Assembly (NCBI GenBank): GCA_002314645.1
Contig: DCGS01000083.1
Coordinates: 1 to 12,513, forward strand
Direction: 5' to 3'
Length of the DNA stretch: 12,513 nt
DNA from: Ruminococcaceae bacterium UBA1772
Lineage (GTDB): Bacteria > Bacillota > Clostridia > Oscillospirales > Acutalibacteraceae
Shown in pieces: positions 1-6,850 of this stretch. The notes under the pieces were generated by a model. That model did no database searches and was not told where the DNA came from. It saw nothing but the letters and a program-made list of their open reading frames with translations. Made by a program: the position numbers and the translations under genes. How positions within the stretch are numbered: the stretch's first letter is position 1; each line of letters starts with the position of its first letter.

Positions 1-200
1 ATGAAGATGAAATCCATGACTATTTTATAGAGAATTTTAAGGGAGACTGTCTCCTAGCTGTTGGCGATGAAGACACTGTTAAAATTCACTATCATACAAA
101 TGAACCATGGAAAGTTCTTGAATATTGCCGTACTCTTGGCGAAATATATGATATTGTTGTTGAGGATATGGATAGACAATCAAGAGGTCTTCAGGGCTAA
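1..200 (+). CDS. DAK/FakA-type domain protein, 3' end only
   Basis: The reading frame enters from outside the window (codons start at base 3) and ends at TAA 198-200, giving 65 visible residues. They contain GDCLLAVGDEDTVKIHYHTN, then a Pro-Trp-Lys-Val-Leu-Glu stretch and a final Gly-Glu-Ile-Tyr-Asp plus Asp-Met-Asp-Arg-Gln. This matches the pattern of the middle (DAK1_2) domain of the fatty-acid kinase subunit FakA/YloV, where the line is roughly GDSLVVVGDDD, then HVHTNDPG, then NM..QH. In full-length FakA an EDD domain of about 200 residues should follow, but this protein stops about nine residues past the motif. It may therefore be a short stand-alone protein of the type often annotated 'kinase to dihydroxyacetone kinase', or a shortened FakA. 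The family call is fairly safe; the exact role cannot be read from this fragment. Confidence 0.75.
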   Translation, partial: EDEIHDYFIENFKGDCLLAVGDEDTVKIHYHTNEPWKVLEYCRTLGEIYDIVVEDMDRQSRGLQG

Positions 201-206
201 AAGATA

Positions 207-240
207 CACCGCATAGATTATTCTATGCGGTGCTTTTTTA
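207..240. terminator. Shared terminator between the DAK-domain gene and comM
   Basis: CACCGCATAG (207-216) and CTATGCGGTG (223-232) form a perfect 10-bp stem with the 6-base loop ATTATT. On the plus strand it is followed by CTTTTTTA. On the minus strand the arm is followed by TATCTTTT, so weaker termination of comM is also possible. The comM stop codon (238-240) lies inside the plus-strand T run, so the two convergent genes are packed tightly against one hairpin. Confidence 0.85.
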
Positions 241-1788
241 TATTTCTCTGTATCCAATTGCCTCTAGGATGTGTGTCTTTTGTATTTCATTTGAGTTGTC
301 TAGATCTGCAATTGTGCGAGCAACTCTCAGTATTTTGTCACTGACTCTGGCGGACAAATGGAGCCTTTCATAAGCAAGTACTAGTGCGTTTTCTGCATCT
401 ATGCTGAGTTTACAGTATGACTTTATCATTGGGCGAGACATTTCCGCGTTACATGTGCAACTGGTGTTTTGAAATCTTTTCCTTTGGATTTCCCTTGTCT
501 TGTTTACTCTTTCTTTTATTTGAGCGGATGTCTCAACTTCATTTGAAGGTTTAGAGTTTAATAGCTTTTCACACTCTATTTGTTCAACGGTTACTATTAG
601 GTCAATTCTGTCTATGAGCGGGCCTGAAAGACGAGATTTATAATTAAGTCGTGACTTTTCTGTGCATGTGCAGACATGTGTTGGATCATTAAAATACCCA
701 CAGGGACACGGATTCATAGATGCTACAAGCATAAAATTGGCGGGATATTTAGACGTTGCTCCGTTGCGTGAAACGGTAATTTCACGGTCCTCCAAAGGCT
801 GCCGAAGGCTTTCAAGGACACTTTTTTGAAATAGTGGAATTTCATCCATGAATAGCACACCGTTATTTGCAAAAGATACTTCACCAGGTCGGGCTTTGAA
901 GCCACCACCCGTCATTGCGGATATACTCATTGTATGATGAGGCGACCTGAATGGACGTGAGATCATTAATGGGTCCGTTGGAGTGAGCTTGCCAGCCACT
1001 GAATATATACTGGAAGTTTCAATTATTTCCTCAAGAGACATGTCTGGAAGAATGCTGGGAACACATTTTGCCAGCATACTTTTACCTACTCCCGGTGGTC
1101 CTGTTAAAAGAACGTTGTGGCCTCCTGCGGCTGCAATTTCTAAAGCACGCTTTGCCATTTGCTGACCGACAACATCTGAAAAGTCGTTATATGATTGAGT
1201 GGAAGGAGAGCGGTTGGCCATTGTTAATTCTAAAAGTTCTTCATTTGTCATAATGTTAGAATAGAATGGCAAAATTATTTCTTCGCCCTGAAAGTGGCGA
1301 AAGAGCTGCTGAACACTTTTGACTGGATAAATGTTAATTCCAGATATTATTTTAGCCTCATTTAAATTGTCAAAAGGTATGTACAGATTTCTTATTCCCA
1401 TTTCCCTGGCGCGAATTGTCATTGGCAAAATGCCATTTATGTGTCTTGTGTCCCCGTTTAGTGAGATTTCTCCTACGAAGGCACAGGATGATACATTTGC
1501 ACTGAGTTGCCTAGAAGCAAGAAGAACAGCAATTAAGATGGGAAGGTCGTAAATTGTGCCTTCTTTTCTAAAATCTGCGGGGGCAAGATTTACTGTAATT
1601 CTGCTAATGGGAAATGTTAATTTCATATTTTTTATGACGGAGCGAACTCTATTTTTCGACTCTGCAACCGACGAGCTTGGAAGACCGACAATATCAAACC
1701 GTGGAAGCCCGTTTGATAAGTCTATTTCAACCTCTACTAGTTCTGCTCCGAACCCCAAAAGTCCTAGACTATTTACTTTTGAGAACAT
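238..1788 (-). CDS. comM: YifB/ComM family Mg-chelatase-like AAA+ ATPase
   Basis: The 516-aa protein has the usual length and three-part layout of the YifB/ComM family: an N-terminal Lon/ChlI-like region (about residues 20-140, with NLAPADFRKEG near 67-77), a Mg-chelatase AAA+ module (about 200-395) and a C-terminal helical domain (about 420-512). Walker A is GPPGVGKS at 230-237 and Walker B is VLFMDE at 311-316. FRSPHHT (280-286), NPCPCGY (359-365) and DRIDL (393-397) are family hallmarks. Cysteines 361, 363, 373 and 375 form a likely metal-binding cluster. ComM in gamma-proteobacteria is a hexameric branch-migration helicase acting in recombination during natural transformation; in Clostridia the role is assumed to be similar but is less tested. 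The start is supported by AAGGAGGT about 6 bases upstream. It is transcribed divergently from phosphoglucomutase. Confidence 0.93.
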   Translation of the reverse strand: MFSKVNSLGLLGFGAELVEVEIDLSNGLPRFDIVGLPSSSVAESKNRVRSVIKNMKLTFPISRITVNLAPADFRKEGTIYDLPILIAVLLASRQLSANVSSCAFVGEISLNGDTRHINGILPMTIRAREMGIRNLYIPFDNLNEAKIISGINIYPVKSVQQLFRHFQGEEIILPFYSNIMTNEELLELTMANRSPSTQSYNDFSDVVGQQMAKRALEIAAAGGHNVLLTGPPGVGKSMLAKCVPSILPDMSLEEIIETSSIYSVAGKLTPTDPLMISRPFRSPHHTMSISAMTGGGFKARPGEVSFANNGVLFMDEIPLFQKSVLESLRQPLEDREITVSRNGATSKYPANFMLVASMNPCPCGYFNDPTHVCTCTEKSRLNYKSRLSGPLIDRIDLIVTVEQIECEKLLNSKPSNEVETSAQIKERVNKTREIQRKRFQNTSCTCNAEMSRPMIKSYCKLSIDAENALVLAYERLHLSARVSDKILRVARTIADLDNSNEIQKTHILEAIGYREI

Positions 1789-1814
1789 TTGGCACCTCCT
1801 TAAATACCAAATTT

Positions 1815-1843
1815 ATAATACACCATATACCACAAAATGGCAA
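1815..1843 (-). promoter_or_regulatory. Promoter of the comM-like gene
   Basis: On the minus strand TTGCCA (plus 1838-1843) and TATTAT (plus 1815-1820) are separated by exactly 17 bases. Each differs from the sigma-A consensus at one position. The site lies 27 bases upstream of the comM start codon and back-to-back with the phosphoglucomutase promoter. Confidence 0.65.
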
Positions 1844-1880
1844 TGTGCAATAAAATGGTTTTATTCTTGTGCCAAGTTAA

Positions 1881-1910
1881 TTGACAAAAACATTACAAAG
1901 GTATTAAAAT
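1881..1910 (+). promoter_or_regulatory. Promoter of the phosphoglucomutase gene
   Basis: A perfect -35 TTGACA (1881-1886) is followed after 18 bases by TAAAAT (1905-1910), a 5/6 match to the -10 consensus. It leaves a leader of roughly 40 bases before the ATG at 1958. Confidence 0.7.
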
Positions 1911-1957
1911 TAAAACATATTGTTTCTTTAGAAACCTTAAAGGAAAGGATGATTTCT

Positions 1958-3643
1958 ATGGAGAATTATAATGAACTCTACCAACTTTGGAAAAAAGAGT
2001 GTAAGGATGAAGCACTTCTCTCTGAACTTAACTCTATTGAGGGAAAAGACGAGGAAATTCTTGATAGATTTTATACAAAATTGAAATTTGGTACTGCTGG
2101 TCTTCGTGGTGTGCTTGGAGCCGGCACTAATCGCATGAATATATATACTGTAAACCAAGCTACACAGGGAATTGCGGATTATTTAAATGCTGAATTTGAA
2201 AATCCTTCAGTAGCAATAGCATATGACTCAAGAATTAATTCTGATTTGTTTGCAAGAGAGACAGCATCTGTTTTTGCTGCAAATGGAATAAAGGTTTATA
2301 TTTATCCAGAATTGGTTCCAACTCCAATGCTTTCTTTTGCAGTTAGAAGACTTAAATGTAGTTCTGGCGTTATTATTACTGCAAGCCATAACCCTGCAAA
2401 ATACAACGGCTACAAGTGTTATGACCCAGAAGGATATCAAATGACAGATGAAGCGGCAGCGCTTGCTTATTCATATATTGAAAAGGTTGATCTCTTCAAC
2501 GACGTTAAGAAGATTGATTTTGAAGAAGGCATTTCATCTGGAATTATTGAGTATATTTCTGAGGAAATATCAGAGGAATTCTTTAACCTTGTTGAAAGTA
2601 AGGCAATTAATAAAGAAGCTTGCAAAGAAGCAAACTTAAAAGTTGTATATACTCCATTAAATGGAACGGGTAATAAGCCAGTTAGAAAAATTCTTAAAAG
2701 AATTGGTGTAAACAATGTTGTGGTAGTCCCAGAGCAGGAACTCCCAGATGGTAATTTCCCAACTTGCCCATATCCAAACCCAGAAATCAGACAGGCTTTT
2801 GAGTGTGCTATTGCACTTGCAGAAAAAGAAAATGCAGATCTTTTACTTGCAACTGATCCAGACTGTGATCGTATGGGCATTGCTGTAAGAGATGGTGACA
2901 GCTTTACACTCATGAGTGGTAACGAAGTTGGCGCATTGTTTACAGAATATGTTTTAACTCAGTATGAGCAAAAGGGCTTAATGCCAAAGAATCCTGTTGT
3001 TCTTAAGTCTTTTGTAACAACAGATTTAGTAAAGGTTATTGCAAATGCTCACGGAGCAAAGGTTGATAATCTTCTTACAGGATTTAAATACATTGGTGAA
3101 TATGTAACTAATTTAGAAAAAGAAGGACATGCCGAAGACTTTATTGTAGGTATGGAAGAAAGCTACGGGTACCTTTTAGGTATTCACGCAAGAGACAAGG
3201 ATGCAGTAGTTGCATCTCAGCTTCTTTGTGAAATGGCTTCATATTATAAGCTTCAGAATAAATCGCTCCTTGACGTAATGGCTGACATATATGAAAAGTA
3301 TGGTTATTACAATAACAAGGTTGCAAGCTTTGAGTTTGAAGGTGCTGCAGGAATGCAGAAGATGGCTGATATAATGGACGGCCTTAGAAATAAAAAGCCA
3401 ACTGAGGTTGCGGGCTTAAAGGTTACTTCAGTGGTAGACTACAAAAATACAGAGGTTACTGGTCTTCCTGCATCAAATGTACTTGCATTCATTCTTGAAA
3501 ATGGAAATAGTGCAGTTGTTAGACCTTCTGGTACAGAACCAAAAATTAAAATTTACATTACTGCAGTAGGAAACTCTCGTGAAGATGCAAATTCAATCTA
3601 TGAGGCTATTCTTGCTGATACAAGTAAATGGTTGGAGGATTAA
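1958..3643 (+). CDS. pgcA: Alpha-phosphoglucomutase / phosphomannomutase (PgcA type)
   Basis: The 561-aa enzyme should interconvert glucose-1-phosphate and glucose-6-phosphate (and possibly mannose phosphates), feeding UDP-glucose and cell-envelope polysaccharides or glycogen. All four signature loops of the phosphohexomutase superfamily are present: catalytic phosphoserine in TASHNP (Ser143), Mg2+ loop DPDCDR (300-305), sugar-binding GMEESYGY (398-405) and phosphate-binding RPSGTEPK (522-529). FGTAGLRG at 44-51 near the N terminus is typical of the 560-580-aa PgcA/PGM2 group. The open frame extends upstream to 1556, antisense to comM, but ATG 1958 is chosen because AGGAAAGG (1941-1948) lies 9 bases before it and the promoter lies just upstream. 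An in-frame ATG at 1949 directly abuts the ribosome site and is unlikely. Cotranscription with the next gene is likely, since only one base separates them. Confidence 0.93.
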   Translation: MENYNELYQLWKKECKDEALLSELNSIEGKDEEILDRFYTKLKFGTAGLRGVLGAGTNRMNIYTVNQATQGIADYLNAEFENPSVAIAYDSRINSDLFARETASVFAANGIKVYIYPELVPTPMLSFAVRRLKCSSGVIITASHNPAKYNGYKCYDPEGYQMTDEAAALAYSYIEKVDLFNDVKKIDFEEGISSGIIEYISEEISEEFFNLVESKAINKEACKEANLKVVYTPLNGTGNKPVRKILKRIGVNNVVVVPEQELPDGNFPTCPYPNPEIRQAFECAIALAEKENADLLLATDPDCDRMGIAVRDGDSFTLMSGNEVGALFTEYVLTQYEQKGLMPKNPVVLKSFVTTDLVKVIANAHGAKVDNLLTGFKYIGEYVTNLEKEGHAEDFIVGMEESYGYLLGIHARDKDAVVASQLLCEMASYYKLQNKSLLDVMADIYEKYGYYNNKVASFEFEGAAGMQKMADIMDGLRNKKPTEVAGLKVTSVVDYKNTEVTGLPASNVLAFILENGNSAVVRPSGTEPKIKIYITAVGNSREDANSIYEAILADTSKWLED

Positions 3644-3644
3644 A

Positions 3645-3875
3645 ATGAATAGTAAGATGTTCACAAGAGTTGTAGCAATAATTCTTGCTGTAATAATGCT
3701 CGGAAGCGTGGTTATGGTTGCGGTTAATAGTTTTGCAATCAGCCCTGAAATGATGTCAATTGTCAACACAGGCGACGATAATACAAGAAATACAATAGTA
3801 GTAGTTGCGGTTGTAGCATTTGTTGTTTTAATTGCACTTGTAATAGTTCCAAGCATTCTAAAAAAGCGAAAATAG
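3645..3875 (+). CDS. Small two-helix membrane protein, unknown function
   Basis: The 76-aa protein starts one base after the phosphoglucomutase stop, with GGAGG (3634-3638) inside the end of that gene, so the two are probably translated from one mRNA. It has a hydrophobic helix at about residues 8-28, a short loop containing two acidic residues (VNTGDDNTRN, 40-49), a second hydrophobic helix at 50-70 and the tail KKRK. The C-terminal part (NTGD, hydrophobic span, Lys/Arg tail) resembles a sortase-type sorting signal in layout, but it lacks the LP of LPxTG and the protein has almost no exported portion. A membrane hairpin with both ends inside is the simpler reading. I do not recognise the family; no function is assigned. 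Confidence 0.75.
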   Translation: MNSKMFTRVVAIILAVIMLGSVVMVAVNSFAISPEMMSIVNTGDDNTRNTIVVVAVVAFVVLIALVIVPSILKKRK

Positions 3876-3980
3876 TAAAAATTTGTATTTTAGATAAAAA
3901 CAACTATTTTTTAAAAAGTGTAAAAGTATTAAACATTTTGCTATAAAGAAAATAACTTTTTCTTGAATAAATTATGTATG

Positions 3981-4009
3981 TTGACAAATAGGTGCATATA
4001 GGTTAATAT
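3981..4009 (+). promoter_or_regulatory. Promoter of the zinc-ribbon gene
   Basis: TTGACA (3981-3986, perfect) is followed after 17 bases by TAATAT (4004-4009, 4/6). It lies about 50 bases before the ATG at 4057. The 105 bases between the preceding stop and this promoter are A/T-rich and contain no convincing GC-stemmed terminator for the phosphoglucomutase unit. Confidence 0.6.
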
Positions 4010-4056
4010 GTATTTGTGTGCTCGGTCACAAAAATAATTCAAGCGAGGTTATTAAA

Positions 4057-4335
4057 ATGTACGAAGACAAGACACTCATCTGCAAAGAGTGCGGGGAAGA
4101 GTTTACTTTCACAGCTGGTGAGCAGGAATTCTATGCTGAAAAAGGTTTTGAAAATGAACCACAGCGCTGCAAGGCATGCCGTGACGCTCGTAAGAACGCA
4201 GCTAAGGCAGACAGAGAAATGTTTGAAGCAGTATGTGCTTCATGCGGTCAGACAGCAAAGGTCCCATTCAGACCAAGAGAGGATCGCCCTGTTTATTGCA
4301 GCGAGTGCTTCGCAAAAATGAAAGAAGAAGGCTAA
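4057..4335 (+). CDS. Zinc-ribbon protein (zf-trcl plus CxxC-x17-CxxC)
   Basis: The 92-aa protein has four CxxC pairs: Cys9/12, 38/41, 60/63 and 81/84. The first half (TLICKECGEEFTFTAGEQEF, then FENEPQRCKACR) is the 'probable zinc-ribbon domain' zf-trcl. The second half, CASCG, VPFRPREDRPVYC, SECF, has exactly 17 residues between the two CxxC pairs, which is the CxxC-x17-CxxC domain. Each half should bind one zinc ion. Such proteins are widespread in Clostridia and usually highly expressed, but their role (nucleic-acid or ribosome binding, zinc storage) is not settled. ATG 4057 is preferred over an in-frame GTG at 4018 because CGAGG (4044-4048) lies 8 bases before it and homology begins at MYEDKTL. 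Confidence 0.88.
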   Translation: MYEDKTLICKECGEEFTFTAGEQEFYAEKGFENEPQRCKACRDARKNAAKADREMFEAVCASCGQTAKVPFRPREDRPVYCSECFAKMKEEG

Positions 4336-4355
4336 TAGCTTAATAGTTTTTGCAA

Positions 4356-4385
4356 AAAAAGGAACTGCTTTTGTGGTTCCTTTTT
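4356..4385 (+). terminator. Terminator of the zinc-ribbon gene
   Basis: AAAAAGGAAC (4356-4365) pairs perfectly with GTTCCTTTTT (4376-4385) around a 10-base loop. The right arm itself supplies the T run. The -35 box of the next gene begins five bases later. Confidence 0.8.
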
Positions 4386-4389
4386 ATTA

Positions 4390-4418
4390 TTGAAAAAAAG
4401 ATAATTATATAATATAAT
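4390..4418 (+). promoter_or_regulatory. Promoter of the 105-aa gene
   Basis: TTGAAA (4390-4395, 5/6) and a perfect TATAAT (4413-4418) are spaced by 17 bases. Transcription should start about 35 bases before ATG 4458. With terminators on both sides, the gene is likely monocistronic. Confidence 0.75.
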
Positions 4419-4457
4419 GTACTAAATTAACGCGAATGCGTATTAGGAGGCAATAAC

Positions 4458-4775
4458 ATGCTTGGTCTTGGAAAATGGAAATTTCATGTTGAGATGTTCC
4501 TTTTCACTGGCGATATTATTGTAAAAGTTGCAGAAAAAAATGGTGAATATGTATTTGAACCAATCATTGAAGGGTTCGATGACAGTCTTAGTTATGAAAT
4601 AATGGAAATAAAAGTTAAAGACAATGTCATAACGGGAACCGCAAGGGCTTCTCTCATACCTGGAAATAAGATTGTTGTTGCAACACTTAGATTTGAAGAC
4701 GATTCTTGTTATGCTACCGTTGATTTGCCATATTTTGGGAAGTTGGATCTTGGAAAAGGCGAAAAAATTGACTAA
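4458..4775 (+). CDS. Hypothetical 105-aa beta-rich cytoplasmic protein
   Basis: A perfect AGGAGG (4445-4450) lies 7 bases before the ATG. The protein has no signal peptide, membrane helix, cysteine pair or known catalytic motif. Alternating hydrophobic/polar stretches (for example DIIVKVAEKNGEYVFEP at 19-35, IKVKDNVITGTARA at 51-64, KIVVATLRFEDDSCYATVDL at 71-90) point to a small all-beta fold of about six to eight strands. It is flanked by its own strong promoter and terminator, so it is probably well expressed alone. I do not recognise the family. The coding call is firm; function is unknown. Confidence 0.8.
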   Translation: MLGLGKWKFHVEMFLFTGDIIVKVAEKNGEYVFEPIIEGFDDSLSYEIMEIKVKDNVITGTARASLIPGNKIVVATLRFEDDSCYATVDLPYFGKLDLGKGEKID

Positions 4776-4822
4776 GTAAACAAAAATAAAGGGTAAATAT
4801 TTATACTTAAAACGCGTATTAT

Positions 4823-4857
4823 GGGCTCTATTCTATTGAATAGAGTCCCCTTTTTTT
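4823..4857 (+). terminator. Terminator of the 105-aa gene
   Basis: CTCTATTC (4826-4833) and GAATAGAG (4838-4845) pair around the loop TATT. GGG (4823-4825) pairs with CCC beyond a single bulged T, followed by seven T (4851-4857). Confidence 0.85.
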
Positions 4858-4864
4858 ATATAAT
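4836..4864 (+). promoter_or_regulatory. Candidate promoter embedded in the terminator, for the GGDEF gene
   Basis: TTGAAT (4836-4841, 4/6) lies in the loop and right arm of the preceding terminator. It is followed after 17 bases by a perfect TATAAT (4859-4864) overlapping the end of the T tail. It would give a leader of about 40 bases before the GTG at 4912. No better candidate was seen in the gap. Confidence 0.5.
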
Positions 4865-4911
4865 ATAAGGTATATTTATAGTATTTATACACGGATCATA
4901 GAGGTGAGAAA

Positions 4912-6498
4912 GTGTTTACAATTTTAAAGAGATTTAGAGAATTCCGTAGAAACATAAATCACTTATATAGAAATGAAAAAAATTGCAATTCAAAAGAGCG
5001 GGAAATGTTTCTGTATATAGAGACACGAAGACAAAAGTCTAATTTAAATAGAACCATCCTTTTAGCGGTGTTCTTAGTAATTAGTTCTATTGCATCCTTT
5101 GGCTCTCCTACAGTGCGTGCTGCTGGCGGTATTTGGAGCAGTGCATTAATTGTTGTTGCAACATTAATATTAGTTGTTTATGTTGAGGTTGCTGATTCGT
5201 TCACGAAGAAAAAAGATGAAGAGTACGCAGACGAAAAGCTTAGAAAAAGAGTTCGAACAGTATATATGGTATTTTGGGCTGTATATTTCCTGTTTGTTTC
5301 ATCTGTTGCTAAAGTGTTTGGTGAAAACCACAATTCAAGCTTGATTTTCTGGTTTGCAATGATTTTCGTTGCAATGTCTATTCCTGTTTTCACACGAATA
5401 GAAAGACACGTTCTTTTTCCTTTTGCAGTTGTAGGTATAGCACTTTATATGCATTGGCTTGATGCCTCACTTATGACAATTATTATTATTTTGCCAGTAT
5501 TCTTTGTTGTACTACTTATTTCTCTAGCGAATCATTTTGAGAGACTTGAGACATACTATGAATCTGCAAAAAATGTAGTAGAATCTGGAGCTAACAAGAG
5601 ACGACTTGGCAAGGTGTTTGAAGAAGTTTTTGATTTAGCATTTGAACTTGATGTTGGTAAGAATAGTTGTGATGTACTTCGTAATTGTGGTGAATATGAG
5701 TTTGTAGATGTAACAGAAATGTCAAATACTACATTTATAAGAAAAATTATTGAAGCTACATATGAAGATGACAGAGCATTAAGTGAAAAGAATTTCAATT
5801 TAGATTATTTGAATAATGAATTTCTTTTAGGCAGAAATCAGATTTATTTTGAAATAAGATTAAATCTTAAAGAAAATGAATATAAATGGGTTTCTGTGCT
5901 TTTGACAAGAGAAGAAGCAACATCTGAAAACGGTAATTTCTTCTTGTGTCTCATTCAAGACGTAGAAGATAGAAAGAAAAATGAGAATAAACTTCGTCTG
6001 GAAGCAGAAAAGGACCCATTGACCCAGCTTTATAATAAGGTTACTACAAGAAGTATGATTGAGGAGTGCCTTGAAAAGAATCATACACAACAGCATGCAC
6101 TTCTTATTATAGATATAGATAACTTTAAAACTATTAATGATACACGTGGGCATGTTATAGGTGACCAGATTCTTCTTGCTTTTGCTGCGGAACTCAGTAA
6201 GAGCTTCCGTGAAACAGATATTTTGGGAAGAACAGGCGGCGATGAATTCGTTGTCCTTATAAAAAATGTTCAGTCTATTGCTCTCGTTTGTGATAAGCTG
6301 CAAAGACTTACAGCTTCGTTCAAAAAGTATGGAATAGATAATGGATTCCCAGGTCGTTTGTCAACAAGTATTGGCGTTGCAATGTATAATAAAGATGGCA
6401 AGACCTATGAGGAACTTTTCAAAAAAGCTGATGCTGCGTTATACGAAGCAAAGAGAAACGGTAAAGACCAATATAAATTTAGTATTTCAAGATCTTAA
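4912..6498 (+). CDS. Membrane diguanylate cyclase with PAS-like region (GGDEF)
   Basis: The 528-aa protein should make cyclic-di-GMP from two GTP at the membrane. A basic cytoplasmic N terminus (1-46) is followed by about six hydrophobic segments (roughly 47-65, 76-94, 115-133, 143-160, 167-181, 186-206) with little periplasm-like sequence between them. A PAS-like region follows (about 232-352, ending in the PAC-like LIQDVEDRKKNENK). The GGDEF domain runs from DPLTQLYN (368-375): metal aspartates in IIDIDNFK (399-406), active site GGDEF at 442-446, and inhibitory-site RETD at 433-436 exactly five residues before it. It looks catalytically competent and product-inhibited. The GTG start is chosen for GAGGTGAG (4901-4908); the first in-frame ATG is at residue 32 and lacks such a site. 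Signal sensed: unknown. Confidence 0.9.
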   Translation: MFTILKRFREFRRNINHLYRNEKNCNSKEREMFLYIETRRQKSNLNRTILLAVFLVISSIASFGSPTVRAAGGIWSSALIVVATLILVVYVEVADSFTKKKDEEYADEKLRKRVRTVYMVFWAVYFLFVSSVAKVFGENHNSSLIFWFAMIFVAMSIPVFTRIERHVLFPFAVVGIALYMHWLDASLMTIIIILPVFFVVLLISLANHFERLETYYESAKNVVESGANKRRLGKVFEEVFDLAFELDVGKNSCDVLRNCGEYEFVDVTEMSNTTFIRKIIEATYEDDRALSEKNFNLDYLNNEFLLGRNQIYFEIRLNLKENEYKWVSVLLTREEATSENGNFFLCLIQDVEDRKKNENKLRLEAEKDPLTQLYNKVTTRSMIEECLEKNHTQQHALLIIDIDNFKTINDTRGHVIGDQILLAFAAELSKSFRETDILGRTGGDEFVVLIKNVQSIALVCDKLQRLTASFKKYGIDNGFPGRLSTSIGVAMYNKDGKTYEELFKKADAALYEAKRNGKDQYKFSISRS

Positions 6499-6501
6499 AG
6501 G

Positions 6502-6534
6502 AAAAGAGCAATTGAGAATATCAATTGCTCTTTT
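6502..6534 (+). terminator. Terminator of the GGDEF gene
   Basis: AAAAGAGCAATTGA (6502-6515) and TCAATTGCTCTTTT (6521-6534) form a perfect 14-bp stem with the loop GAATA, ending in a run of T. It begins four bases after the stop codon. Confidence 0.9.
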
Positions 6535-6540
6535 TGTTGT

Positions 6541-6850
6541 CAAAAACCACTAAATTATGCGCCATCAGACAGAAAATGTGAATTATATATTAATAATTCT
6601 GCCCATTTTTTAATATTTCACCCTAAATATTTAATAGTTTGTTAACGGGCGGAATTGTTAATAATTTGACTGCGAAGACGGTCGCTTGGACGACAAATTG
6701 ATGAATCCATTGCCAAATACCGCGTAACTACGTTGTTAGATTTAACAAGCATAATTTTCGATGTAAAAATGGTGAAAAATATATTGCAATAAAATGAATT
6801 AAAAGTGAATAAAATATTAACAGAATGTTAATATTTTATTCACAGAATGT
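6541..6850. other. Long non-coding gap with a GC-richer patch
   Basis: No credible gene was found here on either strand. The flanks are very A/T-rich, but 6643-6735 is clearly richer in G and C. Inside it AATTTG (6663-6668) can pair with CAAATT (6694-6699), enclosing GCGA/TCGC (6672-6675 with 6682-6685) or alternatively GTCG/CGAC (6681-6684 with 6691-6694). A further hairpin TTGTTA/TAACAA lies at 6733-6738 and 6743-6748. This could be a structured RNA, a leader or a protein-binding region; no known riboswitch consensus is recognised. No promoter for an independent RNA is obvious. Confidence 0.35.
6805..6843. repeat. 18-bp perfect inverted repeat, probable operator
   Basis: GTGAATAAAATATTAACA (6805-6822) and its exact reverse complement (6826-6843) flank the three bases GAA. 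The stem is A/T-rich and has no T run after it, so it is not a terminator. It ends seven bases before the -35 region of the 52-aa gene's promoter. The decamer ACAGAATGTT occurs at 6820-6829 and again at 6842-6851. TGAAT recurs 11 bases apart (6795, 6806) and TTCACA 11 bases apart (6839, 6850). Helical spacing and position suggest a regulator-binding array. Confidence 0.7.

Noticed and set aside
1556..1957. Upstream extension of the phosphoglucomutase frame (to 695 aa)
   Set aside because: It is antisense to comM, lacks phosphoglucomutase homology and lies upstream of the promoter; ATG 1958 has a proper ribosome site.
2467..2913. Minus-strand 148-aa frame inside phosphoglucomutase
   Set aside because: The opposite strand encodes an enzyme with all four signature motifs; the antisense frame has no homology or start signals.
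3945..3970. Possible terminator after the 76-aa gene (AAGAAAA / TTTTCTT)
   Set aside because: The stem has only A/T pairs except one, and is not followed by a T run; too weak to call.
4016..4321. Alternative 101-aa frame overlapping the zinc-ribbon gene
   Set aside because: Frame-shifted shadow; the four CxxC pairs are in the other frame.
6642..6710. Minus-strand 22-codon frame beginning MDSSICRPSD in the long gap
   Set aside because: Very short, no convincing ribosome site or promoter; the amino acids simply reflect the GC-richer patch.
6805..6843. Inverted repeat as an intrinsic terminator
   Set aside because: The stem is almost all A/T, no T run follows, and a dedicated terminator already ends the preceding gene at 6502-6534.
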